This document shows, piece by piece, positions 29,209 to 37,335 of a stretch of DNA of 64,000 nt (position 1 is its first letter; each line of letters begins with the position of its first letter). The notes beneath the pieces were generated by a model that was not told the origin of the DNA, ran no database searches, and was given only the letters and a program-made list of their open reading frames with translations. Origin of the DNA: Oceanimonas baumannii (lineage in GTDB: Bacteria; Pseudomonadota; Gammaproteobacteria; Enterobacterales; Aeromonadaceae); assembly GCF_002245495.1 (NCBI RefSeq), contig NZ_NQJF01000014.1, positions 1-64,000 of the forward strand, written 5' to 3'. The position numbers and the translations under genes were made by a program.

Positions 29209-30323
29209 CAGTCAGTTACTCTTGCAGTCAGTTTGAGATCGTCACCTACCCGGCGGCAGTCCTGCCAGGTCAGTCTTGGAGGCTGACTCATGGTGGTAAA
29301 CTCCGGCAATGCCAGCAAGCCTCTGCCCGGGCTCCCCATCAGCATGGGTGCCTGGTAAAGCACCAGTTCGTTAACCAGTCCGGCAGAGAACAAGGCCCCA
29401 CCAAGGGTGGCCCCCGCCTCTACCCAGAGGTGATTCAGCTGTCGCCGGCCCAGCTCGTCGAGCAGCAAGGTCAGGTCCAGCTTGCCGTTGTGGCTGAGGG
29501 GCAGCACACATTCTTCCACTTCATCGTCAAAGCCGCCGCTTACCTTGCCACGCAGCAGCAGCACCGGGCCAGGCTGGGCAAATAACCTAAGGCCAGCATG
29601 CAGGCGATTTTGGGTATCAATGACAATACGCAGGGGCTGGCGTAACTTGGCTTCAGCATAGTGCTGACGCACCGACGCCGGCAGCTCGGACCAGCGCACA
29701 TTCAGGGAAGCATTATCCATCAAGACGGTGTCAGCACCGGAAAGAATCGCACAACTATGAGCGCGGTGGCGCTGTACATCCCTCCGGGCGGCCGGGCCGG
29801 TAATCCACTTGCTTTCGCCGTTGGCCAACGCAGTCCGCCCGTCCAGACTGGCGGCCAGTTTGACGGTGACAAAAGGGCGGCCGGTACGCATGCGGTGCAG
29901 AAAGCCCACATTAACCGCTTCGGCGGCCTCGGTCATCAGGCCGGCTTCTGCCTCAATACCGGCCTCACGCAGCATGGCCAGGCCCCGGCCGGCCACCTGC
30001 GGGTTGGGATCCACCATGGCAGCCACCACCCGCGCCACACCGGCATCGATCAGCCCCCGGGCACAGGGCGGGGTACGGCCATGGTGCGAACAGGGCTCCA
30101 GCGTGACATAGGCCGTGCCCCCGCGGGCACGCTCACCGGCTTCCCGCAGGGCGAACACTTCGGCGTGGGGGCCACCGGCACGCTGATGAAATCCTTCACC
30201 GACCAGCCGGTCGTTGTTAACGACAACGCAGCCAACGGCCGGATTAGGGCTGGTAGTTAAGCGGCCACGACGGGCCAATTCAAGCGCTCTGGCCATCCAG
30301 CGCGCGTCTTCGGTTGTGAACAC
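29208..30323 (-). CDS. ribD: Bifunctional riboflavin deaminase/reductase RibD
   Basis: 371 residues covering the second and third steps of riboflavin synthesis. The N-terminal deaminase domain (about 1-145) has the zinc site HAEVFALREAG and TLEPCSHHGRTPPC. The C-terminal reductase domain (150-370) begins FVTVKLAASLDGRTAL. The start is GTG at 30323, 6 nt after GGAG, immediately following the nrdR stop. First rib gene of the operon. Confidence 0.95.
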   Translation of the reverse strand: MFTTEDARWMARALELARRGRLTTSPNPAVGCVVVNNDRLVGEGFHQRAGGPHAEVFALREAGERARGGTAYVTLEPCSHHGRTPPCARGLIDAGVARVVAAMVDPNPQVAGRGLAMLREAGIEAEAGLMTEAAEAVNVGFLHRMRTGRPFVTVKLAASLDGRTALANGESKWITGPAARRDVQRHRAHSCAILSGADTVLMDNASLNVRWSELPASVRQHYAEAKLRQPLRIVIDTQNRLHAGLRLFAQPGPVLLLRGKVSGGFDDEVEECVLPLSHNGKLDLTLLLDELGRRQLNHLWVEAGATLGGALFSAGLVNELVLYQAPMLMGSPGRGLLALPEFTTMSQPPRLTWQDCRRVGDDLKLTARVTD

Positions 30324-30773
30324 TTATTGCTCCAGGCGGGCTATCTCTTCGCCAAACTGACGCAGATCCTCAAAACAACGATAAACAGAGGCAAAACGAA
30401 TGTAGGCCACCTTATCGAGTTGCTTAAGCTCATCCATGACCAGGTTGCCTACCAGCTCGGATTTAACTTCCCGCTCACCGGTCGCCCGCAGCCGCGACTT
30501 GATACGGCTCACCGACTGTTCAATGGCTTCGGTACTGACCGGACGCTTCTCCAGGGCCCGCTGCATACCGGCTTCCAGCTTGTCTTCGTTAAAAGGTTCC
30601 CGGATACCGCTGGTTTTAATAATGCGCGGCATCACCAGCTCGGCAGTTTCAAAGGTGGTAAAACGTTCCTTGCAGGCATTGCACTCCCGCCGCCGGCGTA
30701 CCTGCAGGCCATCGCCCACCAGACGGGAGTCGATCACCTTGGTTTCGGTAGCATTACAAAAGGGGCAGTGCAT
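30324..30773 (-). CDS. nrdR: Transcriptional repressor NrdR
   Basis: A 149-residue regulator of ribonucleotide reductase genes. The N-terminal zinc ribbon has CPFCN and [12 protein letters not shown], and the following ATP-cone domain (about 46-136) begins [20 protein letters not shown]. It represses nrd operons in response to ATP/dATP. It stands at the head of the rib operon, a common gammaproteobacterial arrangement. Confidence 0.95.
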   Translation of the reverse strand: MHCPFCNATETKVIDSRLVGDGLQVRRRRECNACKERFTTFETAELVMPRIIKTSGIREPFNEDKLEAGMQRALEKRPVSTEAIEQSVSRIKSRLRATGEREVKSELVGNLVMDELKQLDKVAYIRFASVYRCFEDLRQFGEEIARLEQ

Positions 30774-30952
30774 AAAGCCTCCACAGGGCCTATTAACCGG
30801 CTGTTAGTGTAAAGAAGCGGGGGATGTTTTAAAAGCGGGGACTGGGGATTTGGGAATAGGGACTGGATAGCGCTGTCTTTAGGCCCGGGTTTATCCTGGC
30901 AAAAGTACCCATATGCAGCACGGCTTACCCCAATAAACCGGGGCCTACAAAC

Positions 30953-30989
30953 AAAAAAGGGACCGGAGCACCAGTCTCCAGTCCCTTTT
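30953..30989 (-). terminator. Terminator of glyA
   Basis: AAAAGGGACCGGAG pairs with CTCCAGTCCCTTTT with a single mismatch, and the minus-strand stem is followed by six T residues. It lies about 20 bp after the glyA stop and separates it from nrdR. Confidence 0.85.
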
Positions 30990-31007
30990 AACCCATCCCG
31001 TTAACGC

Positions 31008-32261
31008 TTACGCGTAAACCGGGTGGCGGCGACAGATGTCCAGCACCTGCTCTTTCACGCTGGCGATGGTATTGTCGTCGTTGATGTTGCTCAGCACATC
31101 ACAGATCCAGCCGGCCAGCTGGCGCACGTCGTCTTCCTTGAAGCCTCGGCGGGTCACCGCCGGGGTACCGATACGGATTCCGGAGGTCACAAACGGAGAG
31201 CGCGGATCGTTAGGTACGGCGTTCTTGTTCACAGTGATGAAGGCGCGGCCCAGGGCGGCGTCGGCTTCCTTACCGGTGATATCCTTGTCGATCAGGTCCA
31301 GCAGGAACAGGTGGTTGTGAGTGCCACCGGATACCACTTTAAAGCCACGCTTCTGGAACTCATCGGCCATAGCCTGGGCGTTTTTAACCACCTGAACCTG
31401 GTATTCCTTAAACTCGGGCTCCAGCGCTTCTTTGAAGGCAACGGCCTTGCCGGCAATCACGTGCATCAGCGGGCCACCCTGACCACCGGGGAATACCGCG
31501 GAGTTCAGTTTCTTTTCCAGCTCTTCGTTATTGGCAGCAGACAGAATGATACCGCCACGGGGACCGGCCAGAGTCTTGTGGGTGGTGGAAGTCACTACGT
31601 GAGCATGAGGCAGCGGGTTGGGGTATACACCGGCGGCGATCAGACCTGCCACGTGGGCCATGTCAACCATGAACCAGGCACCTACCTTGTCGGCGATTTC
31701 GCGCATGCGGGCCCAGTCCACGATACCGGAGAAGGCGGAGAAGCCGCCGATGATCATCTTGGGCTTGTGCTCAACAGCCAGACGCTCCATTTCCTCATAG
31801 TCGATCACACCCTGATCGTTAATGCCGTAAGGCACTATGTTGTACAGGCGGCCGGAAAAGTTGGCGGGAGAGCCATGAGTCAGGTGACCACCGTGGGCCA
31901 GGTTCATGCCCATCACGGTATCACCGGGCTTGACCAGAGCCAGGAAGACGGCAGAGTTGGCCTGAGAGCCGGAGTGCGGCTGCACGTTGGCCCAGGTAGC
32001 GCCAAACAGCTCTTTAACACGTTCAATGGCCAGCTCTTCAACCACGTCGACGTATTCACAACCACCATAAAAACGCTTGCTCGGGTACCCTTCGGCGTAT
32101 TTGTTGGTCAGCTGAGAACCCTGCGCCTGCATCACCCGCGGGCTGGTGTAGTTCTCGGAAGCAATCAGCTCAATGTGCTCTTCCTGACGCACAGTTTCAT
32201 CGCTGATAGCCTGCCACAGCTGGGGATCATAGTCGGCGATATTCATCTCACGCTTTAACAT
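31008..32261 (-). CDS. glyA: Serine hydroxymethyltransferase
   Basis: A 417-residue PLP enzyme interconverting serine and glycine with tetrahydrofolate. [12 protein letters not shown], the [12 protein letters not shown] pocket, [11 protein letters not shown] and the PLP-lysine segment [16 protein letters not shown] are intact. ATG 32261 ([10 protein letters not shown]) gives the standard length and follows CAGGAG, so the start six codons upstream is not used. Monocistronic with its own terminator. Confidence 0.96.
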   Translation of the reverse strand: MLKREMNIADYDPQLWQAISDETVRQEEHIELIASENYTSPRVMQAQGSQLTNKYAEGYPSKRFYGGCEYVDVVEELAIERVKELFGATWANVQPHSGSQANSAVFLALVKPGDTVMGMNLAHGGHLTHGSPANFSGRLYNIVPYGINDQGVIDYEEMERLAVEHKPKMIIGGFSAFSGIVDWARMREIADKVGAWFMVDMAHVAGLIAAGVYPNPLPHAHVVTSTTHKTLAGPRGGIILSAANNEELEKKLNSAVFPGGQGGPLMHVIAGKAVAFKEALEPEFKEYQVQVVKNAQAMADEFQKRGFKVVSGGTHNHLFLLDLIDKDITGKEADAALGRAFITVNKNAVPNDPRSPFVTSGIRIGTPAVTRRGFKEDDVRQLAGWICDVLSNINDDNTIASVKEQVLDICRRHPVYA

Positions 32262-32507
32262 CCGTTTCTCCTGACTCATGGGGGATTGTCACTGAAAGTC
32301 AGAGTGTACCTCCAAGCGGCTGCCCGGCCTAGTCCTGAAACCCGGCTTAACACGTTTTTTTTACCTTTACGTTGAAAAATTCACAAAAAGTTTAACACGC
32401 ATTAACAAACATGGGGTTAATCCGGATATGAAGTTGGTCGTTAAACCCGATAGAATGTTAATTCGATTTACCGCCCGCCAAGGGCCGCAGATAAGTGAAA
32501 GGGGATT

Positions 32508-33128
32508 ATGCAAGCGTTCAGAGTTACTTCCCAGCGCCGGGCCGAACTGTATCACTGGTTTACCGCCCTGTTTGCCGCCCCCCTGAGCGAAGACGATCTT
32601 AACGAGTTCGGCGGTTATGACATGCATCGCTTTCTCGACAGCCTGGCCACCCTGGATCCGCTGACCGAATCAACCGAGGCGTTTCGCCGGGAAGCAGAAA
32701 AAGCATTGCAGCAACCGGCCCCACAGCAACACCTCGCCCACGATTATCAGACATTAACTACTTCTCCTGCTCTGCTTAACACGCTCCACCTCAGTGAGGC
32801 CACTCAGGATAACTTACTGCTGATGAGCATGTTGCTGACACAACACGGCACCTGTCTTGCCGACGACGATCCGCTGCATGTCTGCAATCAGCTGGAAATG
32901 ATGGGTACCCTGGCCATGGCCTCCGCCAGTGCCGGGGACGATGCACAACGTGCGCTGCTGATCGATCAACAGCGGGAGCTGGCCAACACCTTGCTGATCG
33001 ACTGGCTGCCGGTGTTCAGCGTGCGCTGCAGGGAACGTGATACTAACGGCTTTTATGCCGCGGCGGCCCAACTGCTGCTGGCCGTATTTATGATGGATTT
33101 GCACTATCTCAATAATGTGGCGGAATAA
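32508..33128 (+). CDS. TorD/DmsD-like molecular chaperone
   Basis: A 206-residue all-helical protein. RRAELYHWFTALFAAPLSEDDL (about 10-31) and HDYQTLTT resemble the TorD family, which folds and targets molybdoenzymes such as TMAO reductase. LLSM-LLTQHGTCLADDDPLHVCNQLEMMGTLA and TLLIDWLPVFSVRCRE correspond to the family's helical core with its EMM-like acidic segment. AAGGGG precedes the ATG. No molybdoenzyme is encoded nearby, so the client is unknown. Confidence 0.8.
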   Translation: MQAFRVTSQRRAELYHWFTALFAAPLSEDDLNEFGGYDMHRFLDSLATLDPLTESTEAFRREAEKALQQPAPQQHLAHDYQTLTTSPALLNTLHLSEATQDNLLLMSMLLTQHGTCLADDDPLHVCNQLEMMGTLAMASASAGDDAQRALLIDQQRELANTLLIDWLPVFSVRCRERDTNGFYAAAAQLLLAVFMMDLHYLNNVAE

Positions 33129-33136
33129 GCTGACTG

Positions 33137-33475
33137 ATGCGTTACAACAAACATAAAAAGCCCGCTGCTTCCCCGGAAACCCAGGCCGAAGCCGAGCAGG
33201 TGGCCAAGGCGACTCAACGCCCGGGGCAGACCAAGGAGCAGACCAGGCTGATAGCTCAGGGCATTCAGAAAGGCATAGAAGAATACAAGAAGCAGCAAAA
33301 AGCCAAAGCCCGTGCGGCCGACAAAGCCCGCCGGCAACAACAGCGCCAGCAAGCTGCCGACGCCGGCGAACCCGATACGCTGCCGCCACCGGTAATCCGG
33401 CACAGCCCGCTGCCCTGGTTATTACTGGGCATAAGCTGGGCCGGTTTTTTTCTATATTGGTGGATCACCCGCTAA
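33137..33475 (+). CDS. DUF2956 membrane-anchored protein
   Basis: 112 residues: a Lys/Arg/Gln-rich N-terminal two-thirds with TQRPGQTKEQTRLIAQGIQKGIEEYKKQQKAKARAADKARR, then one C-terminal membrane helix (about 91-109, WLLLGISWAGFFLYWW). This matches DUF2956, a family of uncharacterised tail-anchored proteins in Vibrio, Shewanella and relatives. It lies 8 bp after the TorD-like gene. Function unknown. Confidence 0.8.
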   Translation: MRYNKHKKPAASPETQAEAEQVAKATQRPGQTKEQTRLIAQGIQKGIEEYKKQQKAKARAADKARRQQQRQQAADAGEPDTLPPPVIRHSPLPWLLLGISWAGFFLYWWITR

Positions 33476-33494
33476 TCGCTGCAAAGGAGCTCTG

Positions 33495-34463
33495 ATGCCA
33501 CTGGCCATGCCCCCGCAACTGCATACGACCCAAGGTAATGAACGCCGGCTGGGCGTGGAACTGGAGTTCAGCGGTATCACGCTGGAGCAACTGGTGGCAC
33601 TGGTGAGCAACACCCTTGAAGGCCATAGCCGGCCGGTGTCGGACTATGAAGTAGACATACTGACGGCAGATGGCCGCTTTCGTGCCGAACTTGACTTCGA
33701 TTACCTCAAGCAGCTGGCCCGGGAGCAAAAGCAGCGCCCTCCCGGCGAGCTGGAGCAAGCCGTCACTGACCTGCTGGGCAGTGTCGCGCTTCAGCTGGTG
33801 CCCCTGGAGCTGGTATGCCCGCCCTTGCCACTATCGCGGCTGGACCGGCTCAATCACCTTTTTAACCGGCTCAGAGAGCAAGGGGCGCTGGGCACCCGCC
33901 ACGCCCTGCATTACGCCTTTGGTCTTCACCTGAATCCCGAGCTTCCCGACACCGGCATTGACACCCTGTTGTGCTATTTCCGCGCTTATCTGTGCCTGCA
34001 TGACTGGCTGGAAGCGCACGAAGATATTGTAGCTGCCCGCAAGATTTCCCCTTATATCCGCGCGTTTCCCAAAGACTATATCAAGCAGGTACTGGCACCG
34101 GACTACCGGCCGGACATAGCACAATTTACCCTCGACTACCTGGCCTGGAATCCCACCCGCAACCGTGCCATGGATTTGTTGCCGCTGCTGGCCTGGCACG
34201 ATGAAGAAAAAGTGCAGGCAGCAGTGCACGACAGCAAGGTAAACAAGCGCCCCACCCTGCACTATCGGCTGCCCAACTCCGATATTGATAATCCACTGTG
34301 GTCACTGCAGCACGCCTGGGACGGCTGGCTGCAGGTAGAATGGCTGGCCGGCGATCAACAGCAGTTAGGCCGGGTATGCCAGGCTTACCTCGCTCATCTG
34401 GAACAGCTGACGCCGGACTTTATCGATCCCTGGAGCCTCAAGGTGCGCTCATGGCTGCGTTAA
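33495..34463 (+). CDS. Amidoligase-family protein
   Basis: A 322-residue protein of the putative amidoligase family, which shares the glutamine-synthetase fold and is predicted to make peptide-like amide bonds. RRLGVELEFSGITLEQL (about 16-32) supplies the metal-binding Glu pair, YEVDILTADGRFRAELD has the next acidic strand, and VPLELVCPPLPL, HYAFGLHLNPELPD, AFPKDYIKQ and LHYRLPNSDID follow in family order. It overlaps the next gene by 13 bp and so forms a translationally coupled pair with an amidotransferase-like hydrolase. The substrate is unknown; the enzymatic assignment is by fold. Confidence 0.82.
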   Translation: MPLAMPPQLHTTQGNERRLGVELEFSGITLEQLVALVSNTLEGHSRPVSDYEVDILTADGRFRAELDFDYLKQLAREQKQRPPGELEQAVTDLLGSVALQLVPLELVCPPLPLSRLDRLNHLFNRLREQGALGTRHALHYAFGLHLNPELPDTGIDTLLCYFRAYLCLHDWLEAHEDIVAARKISPYIRAFPKDYIKQVLAPDYRPDIAQFTLDYLAWNPTRNRAMDLLPLLAWHDEEKVQAAVHDSKVNKRPTLHYRLPNSDIDNPLWSLQHAWDGWLQVEWLAGDQQQLGRVCQAYLAHLEQLTPDFIDPWSLKVRSWLR

Positions 34464-35140
34464 TTGGCGTCACCGGCCCCAACAGCCGCCTGCCGCTGGC
34501 CTGGTGGGCCACCCGCCTGTCACTGTGGCTGGCCGGCGGCCACGGCATCAGGCTGACTCCGGCCAATATGCACCGGCACAAACGAGAGCGGTTACAGGGG
34601 CTGATTATCGGCGGCGGTGATGACATAGACGCCGCCCTCTACGGTGCCGATACCGGCCGTGCACCGGCAGATCCGGAGCGGGACGCCTTTGAAATTGAAC
34701 TGATTGAGCACGCCCTCAATACCAATCTTCCGCTGCTCGGTATTTGCCGGGGCGCGCAGCTGATCAACGTGGTACTGGGCGGCTCACTGCATGCCGACAT
34801 TCGCCCCCTGCGCCAGCACACCTCCAACCGGCGCACCCCCTTGCCACGCAAAACCGCCGTCGGTTGTGGTGCTGGCCGCCTTGAGCGCATTATGCAGCAA
34901 CCACGATGGCGTATTAACAGCCTGCATCATCAGGCCGTCGATCGGATAGGCACCGGCCTGGCGGTGGTTGCAGAAGATCTCGACGGTTTTGTGCAGGCCA
35001 TTGAAATGACATCAAACCACTATTTACTGGGAGTGCAGTGGCACCCGGAATATCTGCCCTATCTGGCGTGCCAGCGCCGGCTGTTTCAGAACCTGGTGCA
35101 CGCCGCCGCCCACAGCAGCCCCGAAGCCCTCTATGATTGA
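34451..35140 (+). CDS. Class I glutamine amidotransferase-like / gamma-glutamyl hydrolase (peptidase C26)
   Basis: A 229-residue hydrolase beginning MAALIGVTGPNSRLPLAW. GLIIGGGDDIDAALYG opens the pocket, the nucleophile Cys is in LLGICRGAQLINV (about 97-109), and the His-Glu pair is in GVQWHPEYLPY near the end. It is related to gamma-glutamyl-GABA hydrolase PuuD. The ATG at 34451 sits inside the amidoligase 3' end and is the start that gives a proper family N-terminus. Together with the amidoligase it suggests a make-and-cleave pair acting on one gamma-linked compound. Confidence 0.85.
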   Translation: MAALIGVTGPNSRLPLAWWATRLSLWLAGGHGIRLTPANMHRHKRERLQGLIIGGGDDIDAALYGADTGRAPADPERDAFEIELIEHALNTNLPLLGICRGAQLINVVLGGSLHADIRPLRQHTSNRRTPLPRKTAVGCGAGRLERIMQQPRWRINSLHHQAVDRIGTGLAVVAEDLDGFVQAIEMTSNHYLLGVQWHPEYLPYLACQRRLFQNLVHAAAHSSPEALYD

Positions 35141-35564
35141 TTATTTACTGGTTTTTGGCAGCAGCCTGCTGGCCGCTACCATAGCGCCCTTTTATTCGGA
35201 AGTGGTGCTGGCGGCAGTGCTTACCCGCCAGCCCGATGCAGCCCTGCTGCTGTGGCTGATGGCCAGTGTAGGCAACACCCTTGGCTCGGTGGTGAACTGG
35301 TGGCTGGGCAAATATTTGCTGCACTACCGCCATAAACGCTGGTTTCCGGTCAGTGACAAACAACTGGACCGGGCCCAGCGCTGGTTTCAGCGTTTTGGCG
35401 TCTGGTCACTGCTGCTGGCCTGGGCACCGGTTGGCGGCGATGCCCTGACCTTTATTGCCGGCATTATGCGGGTGAGGCTGGCCCTGTTTACCCTGCTGGT
35501 GTTTATTGGCAAGGCGTTGCGCTATGCCGTTGTGCTCTGGTTTGCCGACACCCTGCTGCTGTAG
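35133..35564 (+). CDS. YqaA-like (DedA-related) membrane protein
   Basis: A 143-residue inner-membrane protein with about four helices. FYSEVVLAAVL near the start, GNTLGSVVNWWLGKYLL (about 48-64), and APVGGDALTFIAGIMRV match the YqaA family of small SNARE-associated/DedA-like proteins, probably lipid scramblase relatives. It overlaps the upstream hydrolase by 8 bp and is convergent with telA with only 3 bp between stops. Function not established. Confidence 0.82.
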   Translation: MIDYLLVFGSSLLAATIAPFYSEVVLAAVLTRQPDAALLLWLMASVGNTLGSVVNWWLGKYLLHYRHKRWFPVSDKQLDRAQRWFQRFGVWSLLLAWAPVGGDALTFIAGIMRVRLALFTLLVFIGKALRYAVVLWFADTLLL

Positions 35565-35567
35565 CGG

Positions 35568-36635
35568 TTACAGCGTCTGGCGCAGCGCCTGTTTCAGCTC
35601 TTCCTCGGCCCGGCCAATTTCCCGCTCAGCTTCGGCACGCTGACGGCGACCTTCCCGGTAATGTTCCAGTGTACTGTTCAGGGTGTCGATAGTAATGCGG
35701 TTCACCTCTTTCAGTGACTCCAGATCCAGCACACCGCGCTGATAGTTGCCGGCGATATCCAGCTCCAGCTGCTGCAACTTTTCGGCGTTACGTACATATT
35801 GCTGGTTGGTGTAGTCCTTGACCGCCCGGGTGACCTTGAGCGCCTTTTCCTTTTCAAAGTTGGAAATGGCGATCAGGAACTGCCGCTTCCATAACGGAAT
35901 CGTGTTGTGGCAGATATCCTGAATATCTTCCATCAGCATTTTGTTACCTTCCTAGGACAGCCGGATTTGCGGTGCCGTCTGCAGCGCCGCCAGCCGCACT
36001 CCGCCCAGATTGGCCAGGCGTTTCTCCAGCCGGCCCAGGGCCTGCTGCAGATCCCGCAGCGCCTGCGCATCTACCGGATCATTGCTGGCCTCGGCCTTGC
36101 TCTGCAGCGCTGGCACCGCCTGCAGCTGCAGCTCGGCCAGCTTGAGCCGGCCCGCTTCAATATACAGGTCCAGCTGTTGCAACAAGGCCAGGTTTTCATC
36201 ATAAAGACCGTCGAGCCGTTCAATATCGGTGGCCAGCTGATGTTCATGGGCACGCAACTGTCCTTCCAGACCGTCGAGCCTGTCCTTGACCGACTCAAAG
36301 CCCTTCACAAAATTGCCAAAGGTCTGAAACAGCTCACCAATCAGCGGCAGCCGGCTTAAAAATCCGTCGGGGCGGATCTTGTCCAGCTCACAGCCTTTCA
36401 TTTCGCTGATCATGGCATCGAGAATTTGCCCGGCCTCGCCGCTGTCCCGGCTGCGGATGTTTTCCAGCACCCGGTCGGAAAAGGCGGTAATGCGCTCCAT
36501 CGCCTCCTTGCCAAAGGTAATGGTGGCCACCGAATCCAGCGGATCAAAAGCCTCGGCGATGGCCCGCACCTGCTGTTGCTCCGGCCCGGGTTGCTCCGGT
36601 TCGGCGGGCGTGGGTATTACGGCTTCATTGGGCAT
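35568..36635 (-). pseudogene. telA: TelA (toxic anion resistance) interrupted by an amber codon
   Basis: The TelA-family protein would be about 355 residues but is split by one in-frame TAG at 35954-35952. The upstream part (36635 to the stop, start ATG with AAGGAG before it) ends VRLAALQTAPQIRLS. The same frame resumes EGNKMLMEDIQDICHNTIPLWKRQFLIAISN and runs to 35568. In TelA proteins this junction reads QIRL-x-Q-x-(G/N)N, so TAG most simply replaces a CAG glutamine codon by one C-to-T change. An internal ATG after the stop could restart only the C-terminal 123 residues. TelA proteins are linked to tellurite and envelope stress; the mechanism is unclear. It overlaps the PLD gene by 11 bp. 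Confidence 0.85.
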
Positions 36636-37335
36636 GAAAAACTCCTTTCCGGTGCTGCTGCCACAAACGATTGAACTCGCCCACATAGGCCGAGACCAGA
36701 CTGTCGTTGTCGGTCAGCATCAGGTTTTCCTGGTTATATTCACTGGCGCTGCGGGTCCAGTTAAAGCTGCCGTTCAGCAGCCATTTACGGTCGAACAGCG
36801 CAAACTTGTGGTGCATATGATAGGGGCTGGTGTCGAGCAGCACATTGACTCCCTTGCGACTGAGGTAGTCTACGTCACTGCCCCTGTCGTTGGCCTTGTC
36901 CTGATCGCTCAGCACGCGCACCCCCACGCCCTTGTTATGGGCCGCCAGCACCGCCTGAGTCAGGCGATCATCAGACAGAGTAAACACGCAGATATCAATG
37001 TACGAACGGGCCTGCTCAATCAGCCCGATAATGGCTTCCAGGCAGTCACGGCCCGGTGAAAACCAGGCTCCGGAAGCCACCGGCTGCACCTGCATACGCG
37101 CCCGGTCCAGGGTCTGGATCACCCGCTCCAGCCAGATCACCACATCGGTCTCGAGCTGGCCGTCCCGGGAACGTTCCCGGGCCAGCTCAAAGGCCTTATT
37201 ACGGGCAAAGGACAACAGCTCCGGCTGCATCACCAGATCATCAAACAGCTTGCCCAGATCCCGGCGCTCCTCCTTGGACAGGCGGCCGTCGGTCAGAGTC
37301 AAACGCAGCTGCATTTCCAGCTCTTGTTGAGTCAT
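36625..37335 (-). CDS. Phospholipase D-like protein with N-terminal helical domain
   Basis: A 236-residue protein with one complete HKD motif, HHKFALFDRKWLLNGS (HxK-x4-D-x6-GS) at about residues 173-188, typical of dimeric Nuc/mitochondrial-PLD-like enzymes. The first 75 residues are helical (LTLTDGRLSKEERRDLGKLFDDL) and resemble the acidic helix pairs of TerB-like tellurite-response domains; that resemblance is only suggestive. It lies between the large AAA ATPase (4-bp overlap) and telA. Substrates of this branch may be nucleic acid or phospholipid. Confidence 0.83.
   Translation of the reverse strand: MTQQELEMQLRLTLTDGRLSKEERRDLGKLFDDLVMQPELLSFARNKAFELARERSRDGQLETDVVIWLERVIQTLDRARMQVQPVASGAWFSPGRDCLEAIIGLIEQARSYIDICVFTLSDDRLTQAVLAAHNKGVGVRVLSDQDKANDRGSDVDYLSRKGVNVLLDTSPYHMHHKFALFDRKWLLNGSFNWTRSASEYNQENLMLTDNDSLVSAYVGEFNRLWQQHRKGVFHAQ

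Noticed and set aside
31023-32258. 411-codon ORF opposite glyA
   Set aside because: Antisense shadow of an unmistakable GlyA; no binding site or recognisable domain.
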